The position numbers and the translations under genes are program-made. Below, piece by piece: positions 52,186 to 61,553 of a stretch of DNA of 64,000 nt. The notes beneath the pieces were generated by a model that did no database searches, was not told the DNA's origin, and worked only from the letters and a program-made list of their open reading frames with translations. Source of the DNA: CAJXMH01 sp964001305 (GTDB lineage Bacteria; Bacteroidota; Bacteroidia; Flavobacteriales_E; Vicingaceae); contig CAXFAI010000040.1 in assembly GCA_964001305.1 (NCBI GenBank), positions 1 to 64,000 of the forward strand, in the 5' to 3' direction. How positions within the stretch are numbered: the first letter of the stretch is position 1; every line of letters begins with the position of its first letter.

Positions 52186-53661
52186 TTAATAGTAAATCAG
52201 TCTTCTTACTTGTGCTACGTATTTAGCTAAACGAATCACTTGCTTGGTATAACCAAACTCGTTATCGTACCAAACATAAAGTACAATGTTTTTCTTGTCA
52301 GAAGAAACGATAGTTGCAGGACTGTCATAAACAGAACAACAAGTATTTCCAATAATGTCGCTAGAAACGGTTTCACCATCTGTTGAGAAGTAAATTTGGT
52401 TCACCAACTCACCCTCTAAAGCGGCTTTTCTGAGCAAATCATTAATTCCTTCTACAGAAGTTTCTTTTCCTACTGTTAAGTTCATAATAGCTAATGAACC
52501 ATTTGGGGTAGGAACACGAACTGCATTCGCTGTTAATTTATCTTGTAAGCTTGGAATTACTTTAGTAACAGCTTTTCCTGCACCTGTTTCTGTAATTACC
52601 ATATTGATGGCTGCTGAACGTCCACGACGGGTTTTATTGTGCATATTGTCCAACAAATTTTGGTCGTTGGTGTAAGCATGAACGGTTTCAATGTGTCCTT
52701 TTTCTACTCCTAAATTATCTTCAATAACTTTCAAAACAGGAACAATCGCATTGGTAGTACAAGAAGCAGCAGACAAAATGTTATCGTTTTCTAAATCCAC
52801 ATCATTTTTATGATTTACGCCATAAACAATGTTTGGAATTTCTTTTCCTGGTGCAGTTAGCAACACTTTGCTCGCACCTTTAGATTTTAAGTGACGACTT
52901 AAAGCTGTTTTATCCTTAAAAACTCCAGTATTGTCAATAATTAACGCATCATTGATACCATATTGCGTATAGTCAATTTCATCTGGCTGATTAGCATTGA
53001 TCATGTGAACGATTTGACCATTAATGTTCATAGTTCGTTCTTTGGTGTCAACTTCAACAGTTCCATTAAAAGTGCCATGCACAGAATCGTTTCTTAATAA
53101 AGCCGCTCTTTTTTCTAAAGCCACTTCATCATCGTTTCTAGTCACAATAGCTCTTAACCTTAATTGTTGACCTTTTCCAGCTTGCTTCACTAACTCACGT
53201 GCAGCAATTCTACCAATTCTACCAAAACCATATAAAACAACATCTTTTGGTTCTAGCTTTCTTCTTTCAACACCAATAAAGCCATCTAGCTTATGGTTTA
53301 AAAATTCTTGTTTGGAAGAAAAGTTTTCTTCTTCTTTCAACCACTCATTTGCCAATTTGCCAATATCAATTTTAGATGGCGCCAAGTCCATGTTTAATAT
53401 TTCTTTAGCAAGGTCAGCAGTGTCGTAAATGCTTACTGGGCGATTCGTGAAGTTCTGAGCATTTTTATGCATCTTCAAAACTTCAGAAACACTTCGATCA
53501 ACAAGGTGATTTCTAAATAATACGAGTTCAATAGATTTTCCGTAAAGTAGTTGACCAACGGTATTGTTTAAGTCAACGGCTTTTTTTTCTTGATCTACCC
53601 ATGAGTTCAATTCAGATTCGAACTCTTCGGCTACTACAGGTTTTTTCATTTCTGTGTCCAT
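52186..53661 (-). CDS. gap: Glyceraldehyde-3-phosphate dehydrogenase, long form with N-terminal extension
   Basis: This 491 aa enzyme has a normal GAPDH core from about residue 138 (VVLYGFGRIGRIAAREL) to the end. It includes the catalytic Cys (SAASCTTNAIVPVLKV), the following TVHAYTNDQNLLDN, and VRVPTPNGSLAIMNL; WYDNEFGYTKQ closes the core. The first ~137 residues are a helical extension of unknown role (VDQEKKAVDLNNTVGQLLYG, FRNHLVDRSVSEVLKMHKNA). It is a second-type GAPDH known in Bacteroidota (from memory). It may work in the reverse, gluconeogenic, direction. Monocistronic, between terminators. Confidence 0.92.
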   Translation of the reverse strand: MDTEMKKPVVAEEFESELNSWVDQEKKAVDLNNTVGQLLYGKSIELVLFRNHLVDRSVSEVLKMHKNAQNFTNRPVSIYDTADLAKEILNMDLAPSKIDIGKLANEWLKEEENFSSKQEFLNHKLDGFIGVERRKLEPKDVVLYGFGRIGRIAARELVKQAGKGQQLRLRAIVTRNDDEVALEKRAALLRNDSVHGTFNGTVEVDTKERTMNINGQIVHMINANQPDEIDYTQYGINDALIIDNTGVFKDKTALSRHLKSKGASKVLLTAPGKEIPNIVYGVNHKNDVDLENDNILSAASCTTNAIVPVLKVIEDNLGVEKGHIETVHAYTNDQNLLDNMHNKTRRGRSAAINMVITETGAGKAVTKVIPSLQDKLTANAVRVPTPNGSLAIMNLTVGKETSVEGINDLLRKAALEGELVNQIYFSTDGETVSSDIIGNTCCSVYDSPATIVSSDKKNIVLYVWYDNEFGYTKQVIRLAKYVAQVRRLIYY

Positions 53662-53756
53662 TTAAGCTAAGGCTTTGTTAAGATTAAGGTCATATTAATT
53701 TAAGCTGCAAAAGTCGTCAATTTTTCTACCGCTAACAAGTGGATGTATTAAATACG

Positions 53757-53789
53757 AAAAGCCTGCGATAACTACTATCGCAGGCTTTT
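53757..53789 (-). terminator. Terminator of degP
   Basis: The 14-bp perfect stem AAAAGCCTGCGATA (53757-53770) / TATCGCAGGCTTTT (53776-53789) has a 5-base loop and lies 24 bases downstream of the degP stop on the minus strand. Confidence 0.92.
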
Positions 53790-53812
53790 CTACACACTAA
53801 CCAAAACAACCG

Positions 53813-55273
53813 TTACATACCAAAGCCATAATAAGCTTTGCGGCCATTTAGATATACTCCATTTAGAAGTACTCCACCTTTTTTGCTTTTAATAATTTGT
53901 AATAAATCTTCAGTTGTTTTTACTTCTTTGTTGTCAACTCCAGTAATGATAAAGCCTTCTTGCATACCCGACTTTCGAAGTTTTCCCGCAAATAATTCGG
54001 TTACGGTTACCCCGCCTTCTAGTTCTAACTTTTCAAGGGTTTCAGAATCGGTATTCTCAAATTTGGCTCCTAAAGTTTTCAGTAAATCTGATTTTGTATT
54101 GGTAATGATTTCTGTATTTCCTTCGAAGTTCTTTAAGATGACAGATTTTGTGATTTCTTTTCCTTTTCTATTTACGGTTATATCAACTTCATCCCCGGGC
54201 TTGTATTCTCCAATTTTTGCTTGAAGTTCAGATACCGTTCTCACTTTTAAACCTTCAACCGATTTAATAATATCACCTTCTTTTAAGCCTGCTTTGTTAG
54301 CTTCACTATTTTCAGCAAATCCTGCAATGTAAACTCCATTTAAATCTTCTAAGTCTTCTTCCTTGGCAATTTCCTCATCAATATTTCTAATATTAATACC
54401 GATATAAGCGCGTTGAACAGTTCCATATTCAACCAAATCGTTAACCACCTTTTTAACAATATTAGAAGGTATCGCAAAAGAGTATCCTGCAAAAGATCCA
54501 GTGTTTGATTTTATAGCGGCATTTATACCAATCAATTCTCCTTTGGTATTCACCAATGCTCCTCCGCTGTTACCTGGGTTTACGGCTGCATCAGTTTGTA
54601 TAAAGGATTCAATGGAAGACATGTTGGTAAAAGGATCATCATTTAAAATATTGATATCTCTTCCTTTTGCAGAAACAATTCCTGCTGTTACCGTAGAGGT
54701 TAAATTGAATGGATTACCCACAGCTAAAACCCATTCTCCAATTCTTAATTGATCTGAGTTTCCATAAGGTATATGTGGAAGATGGTCCACATCAATTTTA
54801 AGCACAGCCAAATCGGTGGCAGGGTCTGTACCAATTAACTCAGCCGGATAGGTCTTTTTATTGTTAAGAGTTACATTGATTTGATCTGCATTTTCAATCA
54901 CATGATTATTGGTAACAACGTACCCTTGGTCAGATACAATTACTCCTGAGCCAGCTCCTTGAATGGGTTGAATGTACTTTTGCTCATAACTTCCATCACC
55001 ATAAAAGAAATGGCGAAAAGGGTCAAAAGAACGCTGTTTGTATTCCATAGTGCCAGAAGTTTTAACATGGACAACCCCATTAATGGTTGCTTCAGCAGCA
55101 GTTACATAATCAACTCCAGCAACTGGCTCTGAGCTCAAAAGATTTACCAATTTGGTTTCTTCTTTAGGGTTTTGCTCAGAAATAATAATTTCAGGCTCGA
55201 TGGTTTTATATAGTCCTAGAGAAGTAGCTCCTCCAAGCAGAGCCATGATAAATCCGTAAGTTAGTTTTTTCAT
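53813..55273 (-). CDS. degP: Do/DegP-family periplasmic serine protease
   Basis: This 486 aa HtrA protease is for envelope protein quality control. The N-terminus is a signal anchor (LTYGFIMALLGGATSLGLY). The catalytic triad is His in VVTNNHVIENA, Asp in DPATDLAVLKID and Ser in NPGNSGGALVN. A first PDZ domain follows at about 295-390 (AYIGINIRNID, NKAGLKEGDIIKSVEG). A second, shorter PDZ-like region (410-480) contains MQEGFIITGVDNKEVKTTEDL. A stress-regulated promoter is expected but none could be read. Divergent from dapF. Confidence 0.95.
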   Translation of the reverse strand: MKKLTYGFIMALLGGATSLGLYKTIEPEIIISEQNPKEETKLVNLLSSEPVAGVDYVTAAEATINGVVHVKTSGTMEYKQRSFDPFRHFFYGDGSYEQKYIQPIQGAGSGVIVSDQGYVVTNNHVIENADQINVTLNNKKTYPAELIGTDPATDLAVLKIDVDHLPHIPYGNSDQLRIGEWVLAVGNPFNLTSTVTAGIVSAKGRDINILNDDPFTNMSSIESFIQTDAAVNPGNSGGALVNTKGELIGINAAIKSNTGSFAGYSFAIPSNIVKKVVNDLVEYGTVQRAYIGINIRNIDEEIAKEEDLEDLNGVYIAGFAENSEANKAGLKEGDIIKSVEGLKVRTVSELQAKIGEYKPGDEVDITVNRKGKEITKSVILKNFEGNTEIITNTKSDLLKTLGAKFENTDSETLEKLELEGGVTVTELFAGKLRKSGMQEGFIITGVDNKEVKTTEDLLQIIKSKKGGVLLNGVYLNGRKAYYGFGM

Positions 55274-55407
55274 GGTATTTATTTTTTAGTTTAATTGCGA
55301 TTAATTTCGTTGGGTAAATACACAACTTTAACGCCAGTTTAAACTCAAAGTTGAGTGGCCGCTGTTAATTAATGTTAAGCCTGTATGCGTTGGCAGGCGT
55401 GAGGTAC

Positions 55408-56184
55408 ATGGAATTGAGGTTTTTTAAATATCAAGGAACAGGAAATGATTTTATCATGCTAAATGGCATGGAAAATCAAGTAGAATTGTCAAAACAACAA
55501 GTTCGGAAATTTTGTCATAGGAGATTTGGCATTGGTGCCGATGGATTAATTATTCTAAAACCACATGCTGAATTCAATTTTGAAATGGATTATTACAATG
55601 CAGACGGTAGTCAAAGTTTTTGTGGAAATGGTAGCCGTTGCGCTCAAGCCTTTGCCAGAGCTTTGGGAATTATATCCGACAAATCAACATTTTGGGCCAT
55701 TGATGGAGCTCATGAAGGAAAATATGATGGAAAATGGTATGCTACCAAAATGCACGATGTATCTAAGGTGAAGCTGATTGGAGAAGATTTTTTAATCGAT
55801 ACTGGTTCTCCTCATTACATCCAATTTGTTAGTCAGCTAGATGAATTAGATGTATATGAGGCGGGAAGAACAATCCGGTATAGTAAACCATTTGCCAAAG
55901 AAGGGGTAAATGTCAATTTTATCAGTTTGATCGATGGTGTACTTCATGTAAGAACATATGAAAGAGGAGTAGAAGCCGAAACATATTCGTGCGGAACTGG
56001 GGTAACTGCAAGTGCAATTGCCTATTTGCATAAGCATCAATTATGGGATAAGGAGGTCCCTATTGAAACCAAAGGGGGAAGATTAAAAATCATGCTTAAT
56101 CGAGAAGATGAGTGTTCATTTAAGCAAGTTTGGCTTTGTGGACCTGCGGAAAAAGTATTTGAAGGAGTTTTACATTTGGATTAA
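55408..56184 (+). CDS. dapF: Diaminopimelate epimerase
   Basis: This 258 aa enzyme converts LL- to meso-diaminopimelate for lysine and peptidoglycan synthesis. The start is set at 55408 (MELRFFKYQGTGNDFIML); the upstream ATG at 55372 adds 12 residues outside the family. The two catalytic cysteines are in QSFCGNGSRCAQAFAR and YSCGTGVTASAIAY. The next gene begins on the base after its stop, so they are co-transcribed and likely coupled. Confidence 0.95.
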   Translation: MELRFFKYQGTGNDFIMLNGMENQVELSKQQVRKFCHRRFGIGADGLIILKPHAEFNFEMDYYNADGSQSFCGNGSRCAQAFARALGIISDKSTFWAIDGAHEGKYDGKWYATKMHDVSKVKLIGEDFLIDTGSPHYIQFVSQLDELDVYEAGRTIRYSKPFAKEGVNVNFISLIDGVLHVRTYERGVEAETYSCGTGVTASAIAYLHKHQLWDKEVPIETKGGRLKIMLNREDECSFKQVWLCGPAEKVFEGVLHLD

Positions 56185-56916
56185 ATGAAGAAGTGTCAAA
56201 ATTGCGATAACGAACTTCGTGAAAGCTATGCTTATTGTCCCTTTTGTGGACAGAATCAAATAGAAGGCAATAGTTTAAGAGGTTTGTTTAATCAGTTTTT
56301 AAACGACTATTTTACTTTTGATTCAAAAATTTGGAGAACCGTTAAACCGCTCATTGTAAAACCTGGTTTTCTCACCATGGCCTATTTGGAAGGCAAGCGG
56401 AAAAGGTATGTGCCACCTTTGCGTTTATTTATTTTCTCTTCCATAATATTTTTTTTGGTGCTAAGTGTCTTCAATACCCATTCAGCTGACTTGGCTAGTA
56501 TTAGTGAAGAAGAGGCAAGACTTAACCGTTATTTCGAGTCATGGTTACCTAAGTTGTTTTTCGTTTTGTTACCCATTTTTGCTTTTTTGTTAAGAATGTT
56601 CTTTAAAAAGAAAAGAAGAACATGGCTACCGCATTTTTTGGCCGCTTTTCATTTTCATGCTGCCATTTTTGCTGCAGGTACTTTTTATGTTTTGTTAAGT
56701 ACACTGTTTCGTGCATTTGATTTGTTGGTTGTCAACCAAGTCTTAATTGGTCTGTTTCTCTTGTACTTATTCTATTATTTATACCAAAGTTGTAAATCTA
56801 TTTATCAGGCCAAAGTAGTTTCAACGATGCTTAAAGAGATTGGGCTTCTGCTCATTTATTTATTCGTTTTGGTAAGTCTATCCTTATTGCTACTATTGCT
56901 GAGCTATAATTCCTAA
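56185..56916 (+). CDS. DUF3667-type membrane protein with N-terminal zinc ribbon
   Basis: This 243 aa protein has an N-terminal C-x2-C...C-x2-C ribbon (KKCQNCDNEL, AYCPFCGQNQ). The conserved KIWRTVKPLIVKPGFLTMAYLEGKRKRYVPPLRL motif region (residues about 49-82) comes next, followed by about five membrane helices. This layout matches DUF3667, a Bacteroidota family of unknown function. It abuts dapF with no gap and precedes the saccharopine-dehydrogenase-like gene by 24 bases. Confidence 0.82.
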   Translation: MKKCQNCDNELRESYAYCPFCGQNQIEGNSLRGLFNQFLNDYFTFDSKIWRTVKPLIVKPGFLTMAYLEGKRKRYVPPLRLFIFSSIIFFLVLSVFNTHSADLASISEEEARLNRYFESWLPKLFFVLLPIFAFLLRMFFKKKRRTWLPHFLAAFHFHAAIFAAGTFYVLLSTLFRAFDLLVVNQVLIGLFLLYLFYYLYQSCKSIYQAKVVSTMLKEIGLLLIYLFVLVSLSLLLLLLSYNS

Positions 56917-56940
56917 ATTTAGCCGAAAATCAAGCATTCT

Positions 56941-58152
56941 ATGAAGATAGGTATAATACGAGAAGGTAAAACACCACCAGACAAAAGAGTTCCTTTTACA
57001 CCCATACAAGCCGCTGAAATTCAACAGCGTGCTCTAGATACAACAGTTGTTGTTCAGAAGAGTGAAGTTCGTGCATTTGCCGATAAAGAGTACGAAGAAC
57101 AGGGGTTAAGCATAGTGGATAACTTAGCGGATTGTGATGTTATTTTTGGTGTAAAAGAGGTGAATATAGACGATTTGCTTCCCAATAAGGCTTACTTCTT
57201 CTTCTCACATACCATTAAAGAGCAACCCTATAATCGGGATTTATTGCGTGCAGTATTAGAAAGAAATATTCAATTGATAGATTATGAATGCTTGACCAAT
57301 GCAAACGGACAACGAATATTAGGCTTTGGAAGATATGCCGGAATTGTTGGCTGTTACAATGGTTTTTTAGCTTTTGGACAAAGAAGTGGAAGCTTTCAAC
57401 TTAAACCTGCTAATGAGTGTGATAATCGTGCTGAAATGGAGGCAGAATTGCCTAAGATTAATTTGCCTTCATCCTTTAAAATAGCCCTTACGGGATTAGG
57501 AAGGGTAGCAGGTGGTGCTTTAGAAATACTTGAAAAAATGGGAGTTAAAAAAGTTAGCCCAAAAGACTATTTGGAGCAAAGCTTTTCAGAGCCTGTCTTT
57601 ACGCAACTTTCAGTTGAAGATTATTTCAGAAAAAAAGATGGAAGTGATTTTGATCGAAGTGAAGTATTTAACCATCCGGAGCGTTTTGAGAGTGATTTCT
57701 TTAAATACGCTACTGAAACAGATTTATACATCGCATGTCATTATTGGGACTCTAATGGACCAAATATTTTTGAAAAAGAAGAGGTGGCTAAAGCTGAATT
57801 TAGAATTAGAACCATTGCAGATATAAGCTGTGATATTGCTGGTCCAATTCCTACAACCATACGACCCTCAACCATTGCTGAGCCTATATATCAAGTAGAC
57901 CGTGAAAGTTTGGAAGAAGTGCAAGAAGTTTCGGATAATAGCATTACCGTAATGGCCGTTGACAATTTGCCTTGTGAATTACCGAAAGATGCTTCAGAAG
58001 ATTTTGGTGAGGAATTGATTGATAAAATTGTACCATTGTTTTACGGAGGAGATGGAGACCGAATTATAGAGCGTGCTACAATTGCTTTTGGAGGAAAATT
58101 AACTAGCCATTTTGAGTACTTGACAGATTATGTAAATGGGAGTGCTGATTAG
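56941..58152 (+). CDS. Saccharopine/alanine-dehydrogenase-like oxidoreductase (Lys1 type)
   Basis: This 403 aa NAD(P)-dependent dehydrogenase starts with the PNT/alanine dehydrogenase N-terminal domain (KIGIIREGKTPPDKRVPFTP, DVIFGVKEVNIDDLLP). A Rossmann motif follows (IALTGLGRVAGGALEIL). The sequence HTIKEQPYNRDLLRAVLERN and the final CDIAGPIPTTIRPSTIAEPI resemble lysine-forming saccharopine dehydrogenases (yeast Lys1-like). That would make it part of lysine breakdown or synthesis via saccharopine, which is curious beside dapF. The exact substrate is inferred. Confidence 0.75.
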   Translation: MKIGIIREGKTPPDKRVPFTPIQAAEIQQRALDTTVVVQKSEVRAFADKEYEEQGLSIVDNLADCDVIFGVKEVNIDDLLPNKAYFFFSHTIKEQPYNRDLLRAVLERNIQLIDYECLTNANGQRILGFGRYAGIVGCYNGFLAFGQRSGSFQLKPANECDNRAEMEAELPKINLPSSFKIALTGLGRVAGGALEILEKMGVKKVSPKDYLEQSFSEPVFTQLSVEDYFRKKDGSDFDRSEVFNHPERFESDFFKYATETDLYIACHYWDSNGPNIFEKEEVAKAEFRIRTIADISCDIAGPIPTTIRPSTIAEPIYQVDRESLEEVQEVSDNSITVMAVDNLPCELPKDASEDFGEELIDKIVPLFYGGDGDRIIERATIAFGGKLTSHFEYLTDYVNGSAD

Positions 58153-58213
58153 GATTTGATTGCTATTAAGCTATGGTAACCTTTTGGTCAACCTAATTAG
58201 TTAATTGAATGGG

Positions 58214-59668
58214 CTATAAGCTTACTCTTTTTAAAATGGTAACATCATCATTAAGGAAGACTTCCCAATCTTTTGATTTTTCCAAGTCATTAACAATTGC
58301 TTCAAATTCATCTTTTGATATGGGGTATGTTTCTTCCCCTCTTAGGTATACAATATACTCTGCGTTTTTTATGATTGGAAATTGATAGATGTGATTTCTT
58401 AAGGACAAATGAGGAACAAAAGAAGATTGTGCGCTAACATTTGCATCCTTCGGAATTTTTGAAAGCGATTCATGTACACCTTTTACATTAAAGTGCCTCT
58501 GATAATGTCTTTTTTGGTCAAACCGAATTCGTGGTTTATTAGTGTAAAGAATAGTGTCTTCACGTAAAATCCAATTTGTTGATACCACTACAAGAACGAG
58601 AATTAAGCAGCTTACAAGAGTTTGCAGCTTAGTAGATTTTATTTCGGAGATGACGTAAAAAACTCCAATGGCTAATATGGGTGTAAACTCAATATTATAC
58701 TGACTGCCAATTCCCCAAATGATGTATGTGTCATGATAAAATTTTTGAAAATAAATGGGTATTAACATAAGTAGAAATTGGGGCTTTCTAAATAAGATGA
58801 CCACTCCTGAGACAAGCAGTAATAAATGCGTTTCAAGTTTTACATAATCACCATGAATTTCAGGACTATGATTGGTGAACAAAACTTTTATCGATTCTAA
58901 GGGGTGGGTAAGCAAATGAATTAACGCTTCTTGCATGTTTTCGCCCAATATGCTATAGTGAAAATGATTGTAGCTTCCATGGATGGAGATGGCAGGCATA
59001 ATAAGCGTGGTGATGGCAAGAAAACTAGCTAAACTAACCAAAGAAGCCAATATTAGATATGTTCTTAAAAACTTGTTAGAGCGATGCTCAATTGCTAAGC
59101 CAAGCAATATAAAAGCTAGCCACAAAGACATATTCTCTTTACCAATAATCACCAGAACAATCAGACTGGATGCAAATCGTAGTTGCTTTTTAGAAACTGC
59201 ATAAAACAACCAAGGTATTAAGGTAGCTGCAATCACATTGCTGTGATAATCAAAAGCAAGGGCAGAATATACCCCAAAAAACAAATAGAAATATGCCGCT
59301 GCAGGTATCGCCAATCGACTTTTATTTACTTGTGATTTAAACAGCATGTAAACCCCAACACCGCCAAATATGATGGCAATAATTTGCACTATAAGCAGGG
59401 TATATGTTCCCAAAACCAAAGAGAGAGGTGAAAATAGAATTAAGTATAAATCAAAATGATCAGCCAATATATTTTCTTCTACAACTTTAAAAACCCCACA
59501 GTCATTCCATTGAAAATGGATGTAATCATAAAGTGCACTGGTGTAAAGACCTAAGTCTAAAGCATAGGTGCGAAAGTTGTAGTGATTTACCAAGGAAATT
59601 AAAGCATAGAGGATGGTAAATACAAGACCAATGATAATAATTGCTCTATGCTTCTTGATGGTCTCCAT
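58214..59668 (-). CDS. DUF2079-like polytopic membrane protein
   Basis: This 484 aa protein has about ten membrane helices and the N-terminal motif FRTYALDLGLYTSALYDY followed by ILADHFDLYLILFSPL, typical of DUF2079. This family resembles GT-C glycosyltransferases, with an acidic residue early after the first helix. Its C-terminus is a soluble domain of about 100 residues. A role in transferring a lipid-linked sugar is possible but unproven. It stands alone at the edge of the accessory patch. Confidence 0.78.
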   Translation of the reverse strand: METIKKHRAIIIIGLVFTILYALISLVNHYNFRTYALDLGLYTSALYDYIHFQWNDCGVFKVVEENILADHFDLYLILFSPLSLVLGTYTLLIVQIIAIIFGGVGVYMLFKSQVNKSRLAIPAAAYFYLFFGVYSALAFDYHSNVIAATLIPWLFYAVSKKQLRFASSLIVLVIIGKENMSLWLAFILLGLAIEHRSNKFLRTYLILASLVSLASFLAITTLIMPAISIHGSYNHFHYSILGENMQEALIHLLTHPLESIKVLFTNHSPEIHGDYVKLETHLLLLVSGVVILFRKPQFLLMLIPIYFQKFYHDTYIIWGIGSQYNIEFTPILAIGVFYVISEIKSTKLQTLVSCLILVLVVVSTNWILREDTILYTNKPRIRFDQKRHYQRHFNVKGVHESLSKIPKDANVSAQSSFVPHLSLRNHIYQFPIIKNAEYIVYLRGEETYPISKDEFEAIVNDLEKSKDWEVFLNDDVTILKRVSL

Positions 59669-59773
59669 TAGGGATTTGTTGGTTAAGATGCATTGTCATA
59701 GTAAAGTGAAAAAGATACCCGATAACTACACAACAAGGTATCATCTTGTTAGGCTAATTTACTTTTTCTTAGG

Positions 59774-59795
59774 CAATCACGTCATGGCGTGATTG
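59774..59795. repeat. Perfect inverted repeat in accessory patch spacer
   Basis: CAATCACG (59774-59781) / CGTGATTG (59788-59795) has a six-base loop. It lies in the 201-base spacer between the DUF2079 gene and the 131 aa gene. A second repeat, AACAAG/CTTGTT, lies at 59732-59750. No T-run follows on either side. Confidence 0.6.
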
Positions 59796-59869
59796 GCGAG
59801 CAAATAGAGGGGAAGTGTTGGTTTTCTTAATGGTAGGATTTGTTATAGTTTGTGTTAGCGGGTTGTCTT

Positions 59870-60265
59870 TTATTTTTCATCCTTTTTAAGGAAGGTATCA
59901 ATTGTCCGAGTGGTGTCAATTTCTATAATTTTTGTAATCGTCAATAGTGAATCTGAAGCACCTAGATGTCCATGGTTGCCATCATCTAATTTAGTCCCTT
60001 CGACTTTTAGATAAATTCCTTTTGATAATTTCATTGAGCTAATATCTTCAATGTTTACTGAACTTAAATTCTCCAAATCTTTATCAAATTCTGTCCAAAA
60101 GGCCCTGTATACATTATTGCTTCTTATTTGATTGAACGAAGAGTTTTCCCAAGATCTAATGTAAAATCCTTCTAAAGTTTCAACGTTCAGGCAGGTACAA
60201 TTAGTCATTCCTATATTAATTGAAATTGCTGCGACCGCTAAAAATATTTGAAATGTTCTTCTCAT
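59870..60265 (-). CDS. Small secreted protein, unrecognised
   Basis: This 131 aa protein has a signal-peptide-like N-terminus (RRTFQIFLAVAAISINIGMT), ending in a Cys pair (NCTCLN) that might be a lipoprotein site, though the lipobox is weak. The mature part is mixed alpha/beta with charged residues (WTEFDKDLENLSSVNIEDISS). No family recognised. It lies in the accessory patch with no operon partner; spacers of about 200 and 270 bases with inverted repeats flank it. Confidence 0.55.
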   Translation of the reverse strand: MRRTFQIFLAVAAISINIGMTNCTCLNVETLEGFYIRSWENSSFNQIRSNNVYRAFWTEFDKDLENLSSVNIEDISSMKLSKGIYLKVEGTKLDDGNHGHLGASDSLLTITKIIEIDTTRTIDTFLKKDEK

Positions 60266-60350
60266 TTTTTAATGCACTACAATGCCACTGTGCGATGCGT
60301 TGTGGTTTTGATAAAGATACAATTTCCCGCCTAGGGTCGGGCACAAAGCA

Positions 60351-60369
60351 AAAACCACTTTGTGGTTTT
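60351..60369. repeat. AT-rich inverted repeat upstream of the 131 aa gene
   Basis: AAAACCAC (60351-60358) / GTGGTTTT (60362-60369) has a 3-base loop and terminator-like A/T borders. A TGTGGTTTTG motif also occurs at 60301-60310. In the same 270-base spacer a CCTTTTT/AAAAAGG hairpin lies at 60472-60488. The rest of the spacer shows no gene. Confidence 0.5.
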
Positions 60370-60535
60370 GTTAAAACAAAAACATTAAAATGACTTTTTG
60401 TATTGATAAAGGGTATGAAGTATGCTAGTGCGGAAATAAGAAGTCCTCTTAAAAGGGATTACCATAAGTTGCCTTTTTATTAAAAAGGAGGGTTGTGCAT
60501 CAGCTACTAGTGTTGGCAACTGCCTTTTTTTATTT

Positions 60536-61447
60536 TCAGTATAGTTTATACTTATATTTCGTGTATCCTGTCTTTTCTTCTGCATTGTATCTCTCAATGC
60601 GTCTCAAAAGCTTTTTTCTATCATAAATAAACTCTTCTCGTCTTTCAGTTGTGCTATTTATGACATTCCAATATTTTCGGGTTAATTGCTTGGTAATAAT
60701 ATCGTATCTCCATTCCGTTATACTCCAAAGACTATCGGGTTTGTCATCATATCTCAGTTCAGTTTTAATTGTTCCGAAATCAGAGTAGAGAAACTCTTGA
60801 CGGTAGAGAAATTTGCCATTGTAATAATGAATTTTCTCTATTACTTGTCCGCTTGTGTCATATCGGACGGTATCAATTCTATTTCCGTCAACACGAGCGA
60901 ATGGTTCATAGATTGTCTTATTTCTATTTTCATTTTGTACGTTAGACAACAAGTCATAATCCTTTTCACTTATAATTTTCCCATCGGCATCAAATTCGGT
61001 CTCTTTGGTTAATTGAGTGTCGGTATATGAAAAAATTGTTTTGTAAACGAGATAGTCCTTCTTGTTGTCTTTGAAACGCCATACTTCTTCAGTCACTACT
61101 TGATTACTGTCATTGTAAGCTTTATAAGTTACTGTATTTAGCTTTTTAGGAAAAGTCCCACTGTAACTTGTAATCTGAACAGAACTATCAGGTAGATGCT
61201 GTGAAATAACTTTACACCAACGTTCGCCATATTCTCCTATCTCAATTTCATTACCATTTCTGTCATATTTAACATATTCAGTTTTGGTTTTAAATTTTCG
61301 CCACTTACTTGTTTGCCAATCTTTAAAAAGCTTTGACTTGTAGGTATAGTCATAGGCATATCTAACTTTAACTTTTGGAGGATACACATAATACCCGCAA
61401 GAGTTTAAAGTTAAAAGCATAATTATAATCTGTAGTAGTCGTGTCAC
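60536..61447 (-). CDS. Lipoprotein with RHS/YD-like repeats, unrecognised
   Basis: This 303 aa protein starts at a GTG and has a lipoprotein signal (TRLLQIIIMLLTLNSCGYY; Cys in NSCG). The mature part is a run of short aromatic strands with spacing close to YD/MORN-type repeats (FDADGKIISEKDYD, YDTSGQVIEKIHYYNGKF, YDRKKLLRRIERY). Such proteins are common as singletons in Bacteroidota. No family recognised. The 9-bp sequences GTTGGCAAC (60512-60520) and GTTGCCAAC (61456-61464) flank it as an inverted repeat. Confidence 0.6.
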   Translation of the reverse strand: MTRLLQIIIMLLTLNSCGYYVYPPKVKVRYAYDYTYKSKLFKDWQTSKWRKFKTKTEYVKYDRNGNEIEIGEYGERWCKVISQHLPDSSVQITSYSGTFPKKLNTVTYKAYNDSNQVVTEEVWRFKDNKKDYLVYKTIFSYTDTQLTKETEFDADGKIISEKDYDLLSNVQNENRNKTIYEPFARVDGNRIDTVRYDTSGQVIEKIHYYNGKFLYRQEFLYSDFGTIKTELRYDDKPDSLWSITEWRYDIITKQLTRKYWNVINSTTERREEFIYDRKKLLRRIERYNAEEKTGYTKYKYKLY

Positions 61448-61481
61448 TTTAGGTTGTTGCCAACGCTCCGACTATGAAATG

Positions 61482-61553
61482 TAGCCGCAAGCAATGTCGG
61501 TTAAATTTAGCATTAAAGGTAATCAAACAATTGCCAAACCTTGAGTGCGGCTA
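61482..61553. repeat. Nested inverted repeats in the spacer between accessory genes
   Basis: TAGCCGCA (61482-61489) pairs with TGCGGCTA (61546-61553). CCGAC (61468-61472) pairs with GTCGG (61496-61500), just left of and overlapping it. This folded spacer lies between the 303 aa and 122 aa genes and reaches the end of the latter. Confidence 0.55.

Noticed and set aside
55372..55407. Upstream extension of dapF
   Set aside because: The family begins at the ELRFFKYQGTGNDF segment; the added 12 residues have no counterpart.
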